Source: Algoriphagus litoralis
GTDB lineage: Bacteria > Bacteroidota > Bacteroidia > Cytophagales > Cyclobacteriaceae
Assembly: GCF_003259255.1 (NCBI RefSeq)
Contig: NZ_QGOL01000009.1
Coordinates: 62,001-126,000, forward strand
DNA length: 64,000 bases
Reading direction: 5' to 3'
Shown here: positions 1-8,711 of the stretch, one piece after another
Numbering within the stretch: position 1 is the stretch's first letter
Layout: each line of letters starts with the position of its first letter
Made by a program: the position numbers and the translations under genes
The notes under the pieces: model-generated
Told to the model about the DNA's origin: nothing
What the model saw: the letters and a program-made list of their open reading frames with translations, nothing else
Databases searched by the model: none

Positions 1-1984
1 TGTCGATGAAAGCGATCTTGAAGTATTCCTTCGGATTGGAAAGGTTGAAGCGCTCAATTTCTTTCTTGGTGATTTTCTGAGAATCAATTTCCAAGCGGAG
101 CGGTTCGGTAGATTTGGAATATTTCAGGGAGTTTGAAATCAGGTTATCAAACAATTGACGAATCTGAAAAGGAATGACATCAGCCTCAGGTAAAATCGTG
201 TAAGAAACTACTGATTTCTTTTCAAGCAAATCGGGGGTCAGATCTTTAATTGATTCTTCAAGCAGCTGATTTAGAGAAACGATGGAGGAGACTTTTTCTC
301 CTTTCACGATTCGGGTTAATGAAAGCAGATCATTGATGAGCTTGCGCATTCGATCGGCAGCAGTCTGAATCCGGATCAGGTAGTCCGTCTCTTTGGAATC
401 CCGACCAGACTGGTCCTCACTCAGAATCCTTGAGACAAATGTCTGAATTTTTCGCAGGGGTTCCTGGAGATCATGACTGGCAATATGATTGAAGGAGTCC
501 AGCTCCCGTACGGTTTGTGTCAATTCGGTATTATTTTCCTCCAACCTGTTTCTGATGCTGATTTCATCAGAGATGTTTTTGAAAGTGATTATGGAAATAT
601 GTTCTTCACCTATGACTATCCGTTTCGTTTTGCAGGTGAGAAAAGCAAAGTTTCCACCGGGAAGTGAAATTTTGATTTGCTTGTCACACTGTTGCTCTAT
701 CAAGCGGATTAAATCCTGATCCGTATAAGATTTGCTCTGATCTACTAGGTCAGTTGCTTTCAGAATATGATCCGCAGTAGGCGTGAAACCATTGGTTTTG
801 TACCCAAAAATGCGGTAAAGATTGTCTGAAAATTCGGTTTTGCCGGAGTCATGATGGTAGCTATAGCTGCCTGTACCAGCGAGAATCTCTGCGTTTTTGA
901 AAATGTTGTTTTGGATTTTAAGATCGGAAAATAGCCGTTCTAATTTTGAACTTGATTCTAGCTGCTCAGTCACATCATGGACAGCTCCGATGGCAATTTT
1001 TTGAAAAAACTCATTATTCATCAGACAGACCATCATTCGGAAAGTTCGGAAAACCCCGGACTGATGGAGAAGTCTGAGTTCAATGGTGAAGGTATCCTCA
1101 GTTTCGAGAATTTTCCGGAGTGTGCTGATCAGTAGTGGGCGATCAGCCTTATGGATATGTCTGATGGCCATTTTAAAATCAGGCTGAACCTGATCATGTT
1201 TGTAGCCCAACAGTTCAAAAAAGTTAATTGAAAAGTGTAGCTTTTCATCTCCCATTTTGTAGTACCAATGTCCTGCATTCGAGATTTTTTCGACCTGCTT
1301 GTAGATTGTGTTTTGAATTTCCAGATCTCTGTTTGCTGCTTCAAGTTTTTTTAGATTTTTCTCCAAAATGATGTACGCCGTAGTGAATACACCTAATGAA
1401 AACAGGATTTCGAGCAGCAGATAAAATAAGTGAATACTGCTTTTTTGTTGATTTTCGAGTAGTTGAAGCCCTGTCTCGTAGTTTTCTGTATTTTTCAGCC
1501 CATCGCTGAGTTTTTTGATCTCTTCGATCAGCGAGGTATCACTGCCTATTTCCTCGAGGAGAAATTCGACCTGGCTGTTTGTTGAATCACTGCTAAGTTT
1601 TTTATCTAAATAATTGAAATTCAACGTGATTAGAGAATCCAGTTTTTGAAAATGTTTTCTTTTAGGATTCTCAGGCAAAATGGCCTGAGCCAAAGAGTCT
1701 AAAATTGGTTTTGTAGCAGTCTTTTTTTCTTGATAGCTTATCAGATATGGATTTTTTTTGGTCAGCAGAAAGGAGTGTTGCGCATTCTCTGCCTCCAAAA
1801 CCAAAATGTAAAGCTGTTGAAGTTTGTCTTGAATTTTAAAAGAATTGACCACCTGTCCATGGCTGCCAGGAATAGACCTAAACTGTTCTAAAGTAACCAC
1901 AAAAATCACTGTGAGGATCAAAAATGACACAATCAGGGACAATCTGAGAATTAACTTTGTTCTTTTTGGGTCTTTCATGATCAT
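1..1984 (-). CDS. PAS-domain sensor histidine kinase, C-terminus cut by left window edge
   Basis: Membrane sensor kinase, reading from 1984 leftwards and open to base 2, so the end of the ATPase domain is missing. An N-terminal membrane segment (about residues 10-32) is followed by a roughly 150-residue extracytoplasmic region rich in helices, resembling CHASE3-type sensor regions, and a second membrane segment (about 190-210). Two PAS-like domains follow. The dimerisation/phosphoacceptor box reads FNHIASHDLQEPLRKI, which is the phytochrome-like HisKA form, and the N-box ISNSLKYS is visible near the edge. ATG codons at 1984 and 1978 are both in frame; neither has a clear ribosome site. It lies 6 bases after a single-domain receiver gene, the usual arrangement for phytochrome-like kinases with Rcp1-type partners, so the two probably form one phosphorelay. 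The signal is unknown. Confidence 0.85.
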   Translation of the reverse strand, partial: MIMKDPKRTKLILRLSLIVSFLILTVIFVVTLEQFRSIPGSHGQVVNSFKIQDKLQQLYILVLEAENAQHSFLLTKKNPYLISYQEKKTATKPILDSLAQAILPENPKRKHFQKLDSLITLNFNYLDKKLSSDSTNSQVEFLLEEIGSDTSLIEEIKKLSDGLKNTENYETGLQLLENQQKSSIHLFYLLLEILFSLGVFTTAYIILEKNLKKLEAANRDLEIQNTIYKQVEKISNAGHWYYKMGDEKLHFSINFFELLGYKHDQVQPDFKMAIRHIHKADRPLLISTLRKILETEDTFTIELRLLHQSGVFRTFRMMVCLMNNEFFQKIAIGAVHDVTEQLESSSKLERLFSDLKIQNNIFKNAEILAGTGSYSYHHDSGKTEFSDNLYRIFGYKTNGFTPTADHILKATDLVDQSKSYTDQDLIRLIEQQCDKQIKISLPGGNFAFLTCKTKRIVIGEEHISIITFKNISDEISIRNRLEENNTELTQTVRELDSFNHIASHDLQEPLRKIQTFVSRILSEDQSGRDSKETDYLIRIQTAADRMRKLINDLLSLTRIVKGEKVSSIVSLNQLLEESIKDLTPDLLEKKSVVSYTILPEADVIPFQIRQLFDNLISNSLKYSKSTEPLRLEIDSQKITKKEIERFNLSNPKEYFKIAFID

Positions 1985-1990
1985 GGTTTG

Positions 1991-2458
1991 TTAAATACTC
2001 ATTACAAACGTATCCGGGTCAAAATCTGAATTCATGTACTGCCAATTGATTTCCATTACTTTTTTGATGATAAGCTTGAGCTTGGAGAAATCATGCGGTT
2101 TGTTGATGTAAATGTTTGCCCCTCTGATCAGTGATTCCTCCATATCCCGCTTAGAGGAGGAGGTGGAGTAGATCGCGATTGGAATAGTTTTCAGTGCTTC
2201 CATTTTTCTTAAAATTGGCAAACAATCCAAACCGCTCAGGTAGGGCATATTCAGATCCAGAAATATGATATCCGGAATGGGATTCATGGGATTATCAAAG
2301 TATTCAATCAGTTCTTTGCCATGGTTTATTGGGATTAATTCGATCGATAGGTTTAGGCTTTCAATAGCATCTTGAAACAGAATTTGATCGTCTTGATCAT
2401 CGTCTGCCAAGATTACTTTAACAGGTGGATTACTGGTTTTGCTGGGTGGATTGGCCAT
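1991..2458 (-). CDS. Single-domain response regulator, Rcp1-like
   Basis: A 155-residue stand-alone receiver without an output domain. The acidic pocket is D19-D20-D21, the phospho-acceptor is D68 in the strand FLDLNMP, the conserved Ser/Thr is in YSTSS and the conserved Lys is in NKPHD. The insertion-rich form with DLNMP and a C-terminal extension is typical of Rcp1/CheY-like partners of phytochrome-type kinases. It sits between the AraC-type gene (20 bases upstream) and the kinase gene (6 bases downstream), all on the minus strand, so the three are probably co-transcribed. With no DNA-binding domain it must signal through protein contact or phosphotransfer; the partner cannot be told from the sequence. 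Confidence 0.88.
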   Translation of the reverse strand: MANPPSKTSNPPVKVILADDDQDDQILFQDAIESLNLSIELIPINHGKELIEYFDNPMNPIPDIIFLDLNMPYLSGLDCLPILRKMEALKTIPIAIYSTSSSKRDMEESLIRGANIYINKPHDFSKLKLIIKKVMEINWQYMNSDFDPDTFVMSI

Positions 2459-2478
2459 GAAGAATTCTAAAAACTGGA

Positions 2479-3054
2479 TTAGACAAAGGCAGCTATTCTT
2501 TTTGACATAATGGATTGATATTCAGAAGGGGTTAGTCCTGTCTTCTTTTTGAATTGATTGCAGAGGTGACCAACACTGCTGTAATTGAGTTTAAATGCAG
2601 TTTCAGTGATGCTGACGTCATTCCGCAGGAGGTATAATTTGACTAGTTCAATCTTTTTGAGGATAATATAATTTTCTATGGATATCAGTGTGGATTCTGA
2701 AAAAATGGTGGAGAGGTAGCCGTAGCTGTATCCCAGTTTTTCAGAAAGTAGAACAGAGTTTTTTGTAGTGGGAAGGTTGTTTTCAGAGTAGACCATTTGG
2801 TGAATCACTTCTTTTATTTTGGCAACCAGTTTTTCTTTGGGATCTTCTACTACCTGGATGCCATATTCTGCGAGGCGTTTTTTTAGGATTTTCATTTTTT
2901 CCTTGCAGGGATTGCCCACCGGTTTGATTTCAGAGGAACTGACAGCTTCAAATGGGATATCAAGTCTTTTAAACTCTTTCTGAAGGACTTTTTTGACGAT
3001 TTTTGAGTGGTTGAAGAGAAGCATCATGGTGTAGTCGGTTTGAGAGTTTGCCAC
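2479..3054 (-). CDS. AraC-family transcriptional regulator
   Basis: A 191-residue protein with a C-terminal AraC double helix-turn-helix (about residues 90-185): the first helix pair is around SEKLGYSYGYLSTIFSE and the second ends in the signature FKKKTGLTPSEYQSIM. The N-terminal 80 residues contain no cupin or ligand-binding domain that I recognise; they are short and basic with a predicted alpha/beta pattern. Short AraC proteins of this type are common in Bacteroidota beside sensor kinases. It is first in the minus-strand set with the receiver and kinase, so it may be an output or an autoregulator of that system; this is inference from position. Confidence 0.85.
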   Translation of the reverse strand: MANSQTDYTMMLLFNHSKIVKKVLQKEFKRLDIPFEAVSSSEIKPVGNPCKEKMKILKKRLAEYGIQVVEDPKEKLVAKIKEVIHQMVYSENNLPTTKNSVLLSEKLGYSYGYLSTIFSESTLISIENYIILKKIELVKLYLLRNDVSITETAFKLNYSSVGHLCNQFKKKTGLTPSEYQSIMSKRIAAFV

Positions 3055-3546
3055 AGGTTAACTGGTCCATTTGATTACCTGATAAAATTGTTTTTCGATT
3101 CAGAAAAAAATGGATTATCCGCTAGTTGATTTTCTTTTTTGTTAATCCAATAGCAATATAGAAATTAATTTTTTTCAAGTAAAGTTCAATTTTAGACAAA
3201 AACGGGATGACGTTTTCTGCTGCCAATGATATAAATTCCTTTTTTTTATGTGTGAATTTTGGAGTCTAAATGGGTACATATTGCCACACTTTTAATTTTA
3301 ATCCATTTAGTCATTACTGCTTGGTCTAGTATGTTTCTAATTCATTTACATTATTCTGTATGTTAGTTTCAAAATATGTATCTGTAGGCCTGATAAGGAT
3401 GATTTCGATGGAAATGTAAGGTTGTTGCATAAAATGAAAATTTAGGGTATGAACCTTGTTTTATATCTAGTATCGATGCGATAAGAACCTAAAAAGTCTG
3501 TTCGATTTCATCATTTAAACTAATTCTAATCTTAAACTATTCTATC
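3055..3546. other. Intergenic region, divergent
   Basis: AT-rich spacer between the minus-strand AraC gene and the plus-strand small membrane protein gene. It must hold both promoters. I see no RNA gene, repeat or convincing small reading frame. Confidence 0.5.
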
Positions 3547-3786
3547 ATGTCTCAAGGCAAAAAAGAAGGAGAAACTGCGAAAAAAATCGAAAACACCACG
3601 TCGGAAATTCCATCTGATGTATATCTCTGGAGTGCTGTAGCTTCCATGGGGGTGTCTTTGACACTGAAAATTTTGAGAAAAGATCATTTGGCACTATTTG
3701 TAGGTCAATGGGCTGCACCTTTTCTACTGTTTGGTGTCTATAATAAAATTGTGAAAACTCAAGGCTCTGAAGGTGAAAATAACTAA
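3547..3786 (+). CDS. Small membrane protein, unknown function
   Basis: A 79-residue protein with a charged N-terminus (about 20 residues rich in Lys and Glu), then two hydrophobic segments (about residues 26-42 and 48-66) and a short polar tail. I do not recognise a named family. It stands alone between long spacers and is followed directly by a strong rho-independent terminator, so it is probably a monocistronic transcript and a real gene. The neighbourhood is rich in stress-type genes, which makes a stress-induced membrane protein plausible but unproven. Confidence 0.7.
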   Translation: MSQGKKEGETAKKIENTTSEIPSDVYLWSAVASMGVSLTLKILRKDHLALFVGQWAAPFLLFGVYNKIVKTQGSEGENN

Positions 3787-3798
3787 TCATGATTTTGT

Positions 3799-3855
3799 AA
3801 ATAAGGGAATCGTTATCTTCGGATAACTTTTCCCTTATTTAATTTTATTTTTTTT
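3799..3855 (+). terminator. Rho-independent terminator after the small membrane protein gene
   Basis: Long hairpin with outer arms AAATAAGGGAA (3799-3809) and TTCCCTTATTT (3830-3840), inner arms TTATC/GATAA closed by a TTCG tetraloop, followed by a T-rich tract (3843-3855). Confidence 0.9.
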
Positions 3856-4186
3856 AGCAAGATGAAGAGTGAATTTTAATCTCCCTTGTCAAATTAAACT
3901 ATTGAATTGTTGAAATAAGTTTTTTGTAGCACAGTTTAGTGTTAGGTATCCTAAATAATTCTGTATTTTTATTTATGAATTTTTTAGGATAAAAATATCT
4001 GAGAATCCGAACGTTTAAGCGTGAGTTTAATTTTTCCCATTGGAAGATTTATATCATTATTTACTTGGGTGGTCTCAGTTTGATTTATCTGGTTTAAATG
4101 TAGTTTTATTCACAAGTAAATAACTTTGTGAAGACCAATAGTAGCATATTTGAAATCCAACAGCATTAATTTTTGATTTTCATTTT

Positions 4187-4684
4187 TTAATTAGTCAGAC
4201 TATCTGTAAGAAACAATCCCCGCTCAACCATTTCATTCCATAAGGAACCTAATCCAAATTGGTCGGCATTCTGAAGTGTGAGTAAGTGGGGTGTGACATT
4301 AGAATCGAGCGCGTCGGAAGAGGATTCTTTTTTGACGTAGGATTGTAACCAGAGATTGTTGTTTTCCAAAGTATAGACCCATTGATAGTCGTATTCTCCT
4401 CTTTTGATCCAGGGTCCTATGGCCATATTCTCTTTTGAATCTATCAGATCCACAGGCTTGTGGAAGGTACTTTTAAAAGCCTCCCAATCGATAGCAGAGC
4501 TTGAATTGAGGCCAATCTTGACCGCATTATTTGTGCTGATAGGCTCTTTGTAATCGGGTTGGGGGGAGGAAGTTTTGGGAGTTGAACTTACTTGGGGTTG
4601 GTCTTCATTCTCTAACAAGGCTTTCTTTTCTTGATTACAGGAGAAAAGGACCAGAAGTGTTAGGAGGATTGTCGCAAATTTCAT
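4187..4684 (-). CDS. Putative lipoprotein, unknown function
   Basis: A 165-residue protein beginning with a signal peptide whose lipobox ends LLVLFSC, so Cys16 is probably lipidated and the protein membrane-anchored. I chose the ATG at 4684 because it puts the charged residue directly before the hydrophobic stretch; an in-frame ATG at 4708 would add eight polar residues. The mature part has a low-complexity Ser/Pro/Glu linker and then a compact domain with several Trp residues. No family is recognised. No gene is close enough to suggest an operon. Confidence 0.7.
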   Translation of the reverse strand: MKFATILLTLLVLFSCNQEKKALLENEDQPQVSSTPKTSSPQPDYKEPISTNNAVKIGLNSSSAIDWEAFKSTFHKPVDLIDSKENMAIGPWIKRGEYDYQWVYTLENNNLWLQSYVKKESSSDALDSNVTPHLLTLQNADQFGLGSLWNEMVERGLFLTDSLTN

Positions 4685-4708
4685 GGTAAAGTCGATTTGG
4701 TTTTTCAT

Positions 4709-5044
4709 GTCGAGTAAGGGGTTAAGAGTTTCAATTTATATACCTCGGGAGGTTTTGGATCTATGGATCTAATTTTTCAAGTTTTCAGGGATCCGCAGTG
4801 TTTCTATTTCGATCAGGCTGGTACATTTCTGCCCCATCTCGTTTCTAAATAGAGACATAGGTGGGGTTCTCTGTTTTCAGGTTTCATCTTTTCCTTTGTT
4901 TGATCTTTCAAGAATAGCTGTCTGGATGGTTCAAAGGGTTTTTTTGATTCGGTTTGAAGTTTTTGTTCCCGGCGGTTAAGTGGACTAATTCTTGGAATGT
5001 TTTAAGGTGAAACCAATCTTTTGATCAGTCTATTTCAATTTGTG
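4709..5044. other. Intergenic region, divergent
   Basis: Spacer between the lipoprotein gene and the DUF892-like gene. No RNA, repeat or convincing small gene is seen. Confidence 0.4.
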
Positions 5045-5554
5045 ATGAACCACACGCCTTACAGCATATGTCTTGAAAGTTCCTACACCACGAACCAATT
5101 GATTCAACTTTTTGAATTGAAAATCCAGGAAATCTACTTTGCTGAAAATAAGGTGCTGGATATTCTTGCATTGCTTCATTTAGTGGCGAAATCTGATTCG
5201 CTTAAGGAGACCATCATGCTGTACTATCGGTCAAAAGGTCCTCAGATAGAAAGAATTCAGGAATTATTTCTCCTGATAGACAGTCCGATAGCTGGTAAAG
5301 GCAATCCCTTGACCGGTTTTATGTTGGACTATTATTCTACTGTCGCCTCACAAAAACGGGAAATCTCAGATATGGAACTCAGAGGTCTGATCGTCGGACT
5401 TTCCCGTTTTTTCCAATGTGAATATCTCTGGCTGCTGACCATGTCCAAAGAATTGGGGCTGGCAACACAGTCGGTTTTAAATCATATGATTGAGGAGGAA
5501 CTTAAGATTTTCAAGAAATTAGATTCAGCAGAGTCCTCACCTTTTCAAGGTTGA
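5045..5554 (+). CDS. DUF892 / YciF-like ferritin-like helical protein
   Basis: All-helical protein of about 169 residues that fits the DUF892 (YciE/YciF) four-helix family: the opening LIQLFELKIQEIYFAENK corresponds to the family's LLxDIYYAEKQ helix, and GPQIERIQELFLLID to the second helix with its Q..R.E.VF pattern. YciF-type proteins are stress-induced and ferritin-like. Here the usual H-L-x-E-T segment before that motif reads YYRSKGPQ, so a normal di-iron ligand set looks incomplete. Start: ATG at 5045; a TTG at 5021 with AAGGTG upstream would add eight residues. It lies tail to tail with the sigma-54-type regulator gene. Confidence 0.72.
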   Translation: MNHTPYSICLESSYTTNQLIQLFELKIQEIYFAENKVLDILALLHLVAKSDSLKETIMLYYRSKGPQIERIQELFLLIDSPIAGKGNPLTGFMLDYYSTVASQKREISDMELRGLIVGLSRFFQCEYLWLLTMSKELGLATQSVLNHMIEEELKIFKKLDSAESSPFQG

Positions 5555-5595
5555 TTTGCGAAGGTGTGGTTTGCTGCTAGTAATTCAGGCTAGGA

Positions 5596-7011
5596 TTACG
5601 CCATATTGATTTGTTTGAGTTTTGAGTACAGCGTTTTTCTGTGGATGTTCAGGACTTCCGCCGCTTTCGTTTTATTGTATTGAACATCTTTCAAAACCTC
5701 TAAAATCCGCTGGGATTCGGCACGGGCCGCTGTAGTCTTGAGATCTTCTGGTTCTGGATTGCGAAGGGGCTGAGGTATGGATCGGTTATAGTTTTTTGGA
5801 TTGGAATCAAAAACTTCCGATTTATTTACCAGAATCCGATGAGGAAGTGAATCTACCTGGATTTCCATACTTCGATTCACAAATAGGCAACACCTTCTGA
5901 TTACATTTCGGAGTTCCCTGATATTTCCCGGCCAGAAATACTGCGTAAAATATTCCATCACACCTTCACCTAATTTAGGTTTGGGTTGATTTAGTTCTTT
6001 AGCTGTCTGTTCCAGAAAGAACTCCACAAACAAGGGGAAATCATCCATCCGCTCGCGAAGTGCCGGCACTTTCAGCACAAACTCATTGAGCCGGAAAAGC
6101 AAATCTTCTCTGAACCCATATTCCTGAGATTTTTCAAGTAGATCCTCGTTTGTCGCTGCAATAATTCTTACATCGATCGGGATTTCCTTGGATCCGCCGA
6201 CTTTTCGAATGACTTTTTCCTGAAGGGCCCGAAGCAAAGAGATCTGGATTTCCATAGGCAGATTAGCTATTTCATCCAAAAAGATTGTTCCGCCTTCTGC
6301 CTGTTCAAAAAAACCTGTTTTCGAGTTTAGTGCTCCGGTGAAGGCACCTTTTTCATGCCCAAATAGTTCGCTACCGGCGATTTCTCTGCTTAGGCTCCCA
6401 CAATCCACTGCTACAAATGGTTTTTCTTTTCGGGGACTTTCCTGATGGATCAGCCGGGCAAGGGATTCTTTTCCAGTACCTGTTTCTCCTTCTATCAAGA
6501 CGGTGAAATTGGTGTTGCCTACCTTTTGGGCCTGTTTTATCATCCATTTCGCTTTTTTACTGTTTCCATAGACGATGTCTGGATTCTGGTATGCGGTTGG
6601 TTTTGGAGTAGGGGAAGGCGACTTGAAATCACTATTCTGCTGAACCAACTCACTGGAATTTTCACAGGATTGGATGATTTCCAGCAGTTCATCGGGATTG
6701 AGCGGTTTTTCCAAAAACTGATGGACCCCTTTTCGGATGAGATTAATGGCACATTTAAGGTTGACTTCCCGAGACATAAAAATGAATTGGACCTCAGGTG
6801 CAAGAAGCCTACATTTTTCAAAAAAGGCAGTACCCTCCATATCTGGTAACAGGTACTCACTGATGATGATGTCAAATTTCTTCGAGTTTAAAAGCTCAAT
6901 GGCATGAGAGCAGGTCGCGGCTGTCTCTACGGTAAAATTGTTTTTGCTGAGAAACCGCTGAAGAAGATCACGATGGGAAAGTTGATTATCAGCTACTAAA
7001 ATACGTTTCAT
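5596..7011 (-). CDS. NtrC-family sigma-54-dependent regulator with atypical receiver (Glu at phospho-site)
   Basis: A 471-residue activator with three parts. The receiver (1-115) keeps S80 and K102, but the phospho-acceptor strand reads DIIISEYLLPDMEG, so Glu52 replaces the expected Asp, and the acidic pair is D8-N9. The AAA+ domain (about 147-370) has Walker A GETGTGKES (175-183), the sigma-54-contacting GAFTGA loop (222-227) and Walker B FLDE (244-247). The C-terminus carries a Fis-type helix-turn-helix (KAAEVLNIHRKTLYSKL). All ATPase and sigma-54 contact motifs are intact, so it should activate sigma-54 promoters. Glu can mimic phospho-Asp, so it may be locked on or regulated another way. 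No kinase gene is adjacent. Confidence 0.93.
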   Translation of the reverse strand: MKRILVADNQLSHRDLLQRFLSKNNFTVETAATCSHAIELLNSKKFDIIISEYLLPDMEGTAFFEKCRLLAPEVQFIFMSREVNLKCAINLIRKGVHQFLEKPLNPDELLEIIQSCENSSELVQQNSDFKSPSPTPKPTAYQNPDIVYGNSKKAKWMIKQAQKVGNTNFTVLIEGETGTGKESLARLIHQESPRKEKPFVAVDCGSLSREIAGSELFGHEKGAFTGALNSKTGFFEQAEGGTIFLDEIANLPMEIQISLLRALQEKVIRKVGGSKEIPIDVRIIAATNEDLLEKSQEYGFREDLLFRLNEFVLKVPALRERMDDFPLFVEFFLEQTAKELNQPKPKLGEGVMEYFTQYFWPGNIRELRNVIRRCCLFVNRSMEIQVDSLPHRILVNKSEVFDSNPKNYNRSIPQPLRNPEPEDLKTTAARAESQRILEVLKDVQYNKTKAAEVLNIHRKTLYSKLKQINMA

Positions 7012-7261
7012 GGTGCTGTGGATTTAAAATGAGAGACAATTCACAAAATTGATTTCTCAAACCTAGCTATATGAAATAGATTCCCATTACATCAAATGCA
7101 TACAAATGTTGTATCATTCGCAGATTAAATGATATAAAACAATGGCTAATTCCATGAAAATGAACTGTAGAAGGATGATTTTGATTCTGTTTTTCAGTAG
7201 CGATTTTTGATTTTAATTCTTAGAAGTTTAATAATCGAATCGGATGAGTGGTGATTTTTAA

Positions 7262-7762
7262 TTAGTTCATGGCATTTATCCGCTGTCGAAATTCAAACCA
7301 AAACTCTGAGGGCTGAGCCAGATATGAATAAAGATTCACGGTGACCAAGCCAAACACTACGTGAGCGATTAATAGTGCGATGAAAAAGTGGAATAAATCA
7401 ACCTTTGGCGGATTATGGTGCAAGTGGAAATAACTACCCCATACGATCACTGCGATCACCCCGCTAATCAAACCAATCCAAAGTGAATCTCCAATCTCGA
7501 TAGCGAAGAAGCCCCAGTTCCACAGCAGGAAGTATGACAAGGAGAAAATGATACCGATCCCGAAGTGTCCTACCGTCCCGGCAAGATTTCTCTTCCACTT
7601 GTCATTGGGAACAGTTGGGCTGCCTGTTACCATGCTGCCCAGAATTGCCATTACTCTGGTGTTTTGTTGGCTGATTAATGAATAGCCATACATGACCAGT
7701 GTCATGGCAACAGTTCCCAGAATGCCGGCGAGGACCGTAGTTAAGAAATTAGATAGTTCCAT
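7262..7762 (-). CDS. Four-helix integral membrane protein, unknown function
   Basis: A 166-residue protein with about four membrane helices (residues 5-28, 66-86, 93-113 and 124-147). It begins with a small-residue-rich helix GILGTVAMTLVMYG of the kind seen in several uncharacterised membrane families. A histidine-rich turn, FHLHHNPP, lies before the last helix and could bind metal or face the membrane surface. No named family is recognised. A second small membrane protein gene lies about 100 bases upstream on the same strand, so they may share a transcript. Confidence 0.75.
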   Translation of the reverse strand: MELSNFLTTVLAGILGTVAMTLVMYGYSLISQQNTRVMAILGSMVTGSPTVPNDKWKRNLAGTVGHFGIGIIFSLSYFLLWNWGFFAIEIGDSLWIGLISGVIAVIVWGSYFHLHHNPPKVDLFHFFIALLIAHVVFGLVTVNLYSYLAQPSEFWFEFRQRINAMN

Positions 7763-7863
7763 ATTTTACTAAAGTCGTCATAAGTGTGGGTGTGATGGGT
7801 AATGAAGGAGTTCGACGGGAACCATGGTCTTTTAATCTGGTAAAATCTGCTTTCTTGTCTTCC

Positions 7864-8127
7864 TTAAAACTGAGAAATCTCCTTTAATACAGAAATCTTT
7901 GCGGGTTTTTGTTCTTTTTCCAAGTGGCGCAATTCGCTGGATTCTTGGATTAACTTCAGAATATTTTTTCCGCTTTGGAACAACAGTACATAAGCAGGTA
8001 AACTCAGAAAGCGATTTTTTTGGATCGTGGACTCCCTTATGAGGTAAATGGCTGAAACCGACTGTAAAATCGCTGTTGCAAAAAAGAAATTGAATTTCAG
8101 GGTTGCTAGGGTTCTTGATTGGGTCAT
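7864..8127 (-). CDS. Small membrane protein, hypothetical
   Basis: An 87-residue frame with one or two hydrophobic stretches (about residues 13-30 and 40-60) and a charged helical tail ending in KEISQF. I prefer this frame over the overlapping longer frame at 7832-8161 because its composition is that of a membrane protein, with hydrophobic blocks and a Lys/Glu-rich tail, whereas the other frame is basic and featureless. It precedes the 166-residue membrane protein gene on the same strand. Confidence 0.5.
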   Translation of the reverse strand: MTQSRTLATLKFNFFFATAILQSVSAIYLIRESTIQKNRFLSLPAYVLLFQSGKNILKLIQESSELRHLEKEQKPAKISVLKEISQF

Positions 8128-8711
8128 AGGATGGAAAGTCTTTAATCTGAAATGAAGCCATTTTAAAAGAAGGCGGATGTTTCAGATGAATCGTCTAGAA
8201 GTCAGTGCAGTATTATTTACAAGGCCTGTACCATTCAATGAAAGGGGCTGTATTTCACGGAGTTCACAGCAATGCTGTATGCCAGAAGTCAAAAAACCAC
8301 GAAGTGGTAATTATTGGAAAATATGCTTTGACACCCTGTAAACACCTGATCTCAGCTTTTTTTCCGAAAAAGTTCTTTTCTCTGATATTGCGTAACGAGC
8401 AAGTTTTTGGGATTGAAAATCACTCTTGGGATTTTGAATAAAGCCTGACCTGCTTCCTTATTCGTGGTCATCTTGCCCCGATCTGTTTCCCGATTGACTC
8501 AGAAATAAGGTATGAAATCCTTAAGGAATTCAGGAGTTTAGTTCAAAGAATTAAAGAGCTGGAATTGAGGTGCGTATGTTGCAACTGACAAGCGAAATGA
8601 TGTAAGGGGACTGGGTGTTGCCTTCTCTAACTTGTCCGTGCGTAAGGGAATGGGCACCGAGTTAGCTCTGCCCACGCGCCCTATTATTTTCAATTTAATC
8701 TTTTAAACATC
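8128..8711. other. Intergenic region upstream of stress SDR gene
   Basis: Spacer between divergent genes. A 78-codon frame at 8205-8441 lacks protein-like composition and was not accepted. The last 60 bases are locally GC-rich and contain a hairpin (8651-8674), annotated separately. Confidence 0.4.
8651..8674 (+). promoter_or_regulatory. Hairpin in the presumed leader of the SDR gene
   Basis: TGGGCA (8651-8656) pairs with TGCCCA (8669-8674) and GAG with CTC inside, leaving a small loop. There is no T-tract, so it is not a standard terminator. It lies 38 bases before the SDR start and could be a leader structure or operator; function is unknown. Confidence 0.3.

Noticed and set aside
7832..8161. 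Minus-strand frame of 109 codons overlapping the 87-residue membrane protein gene
   Set aside because: Basic and featureless; the other frame has membrane-protein composition.
8205..8441. Plus-strand frame of 78 codons upstream of the SDR gene
   Set aside because: No hydrophobic or charged pattern of a real protein and no family resemblance.
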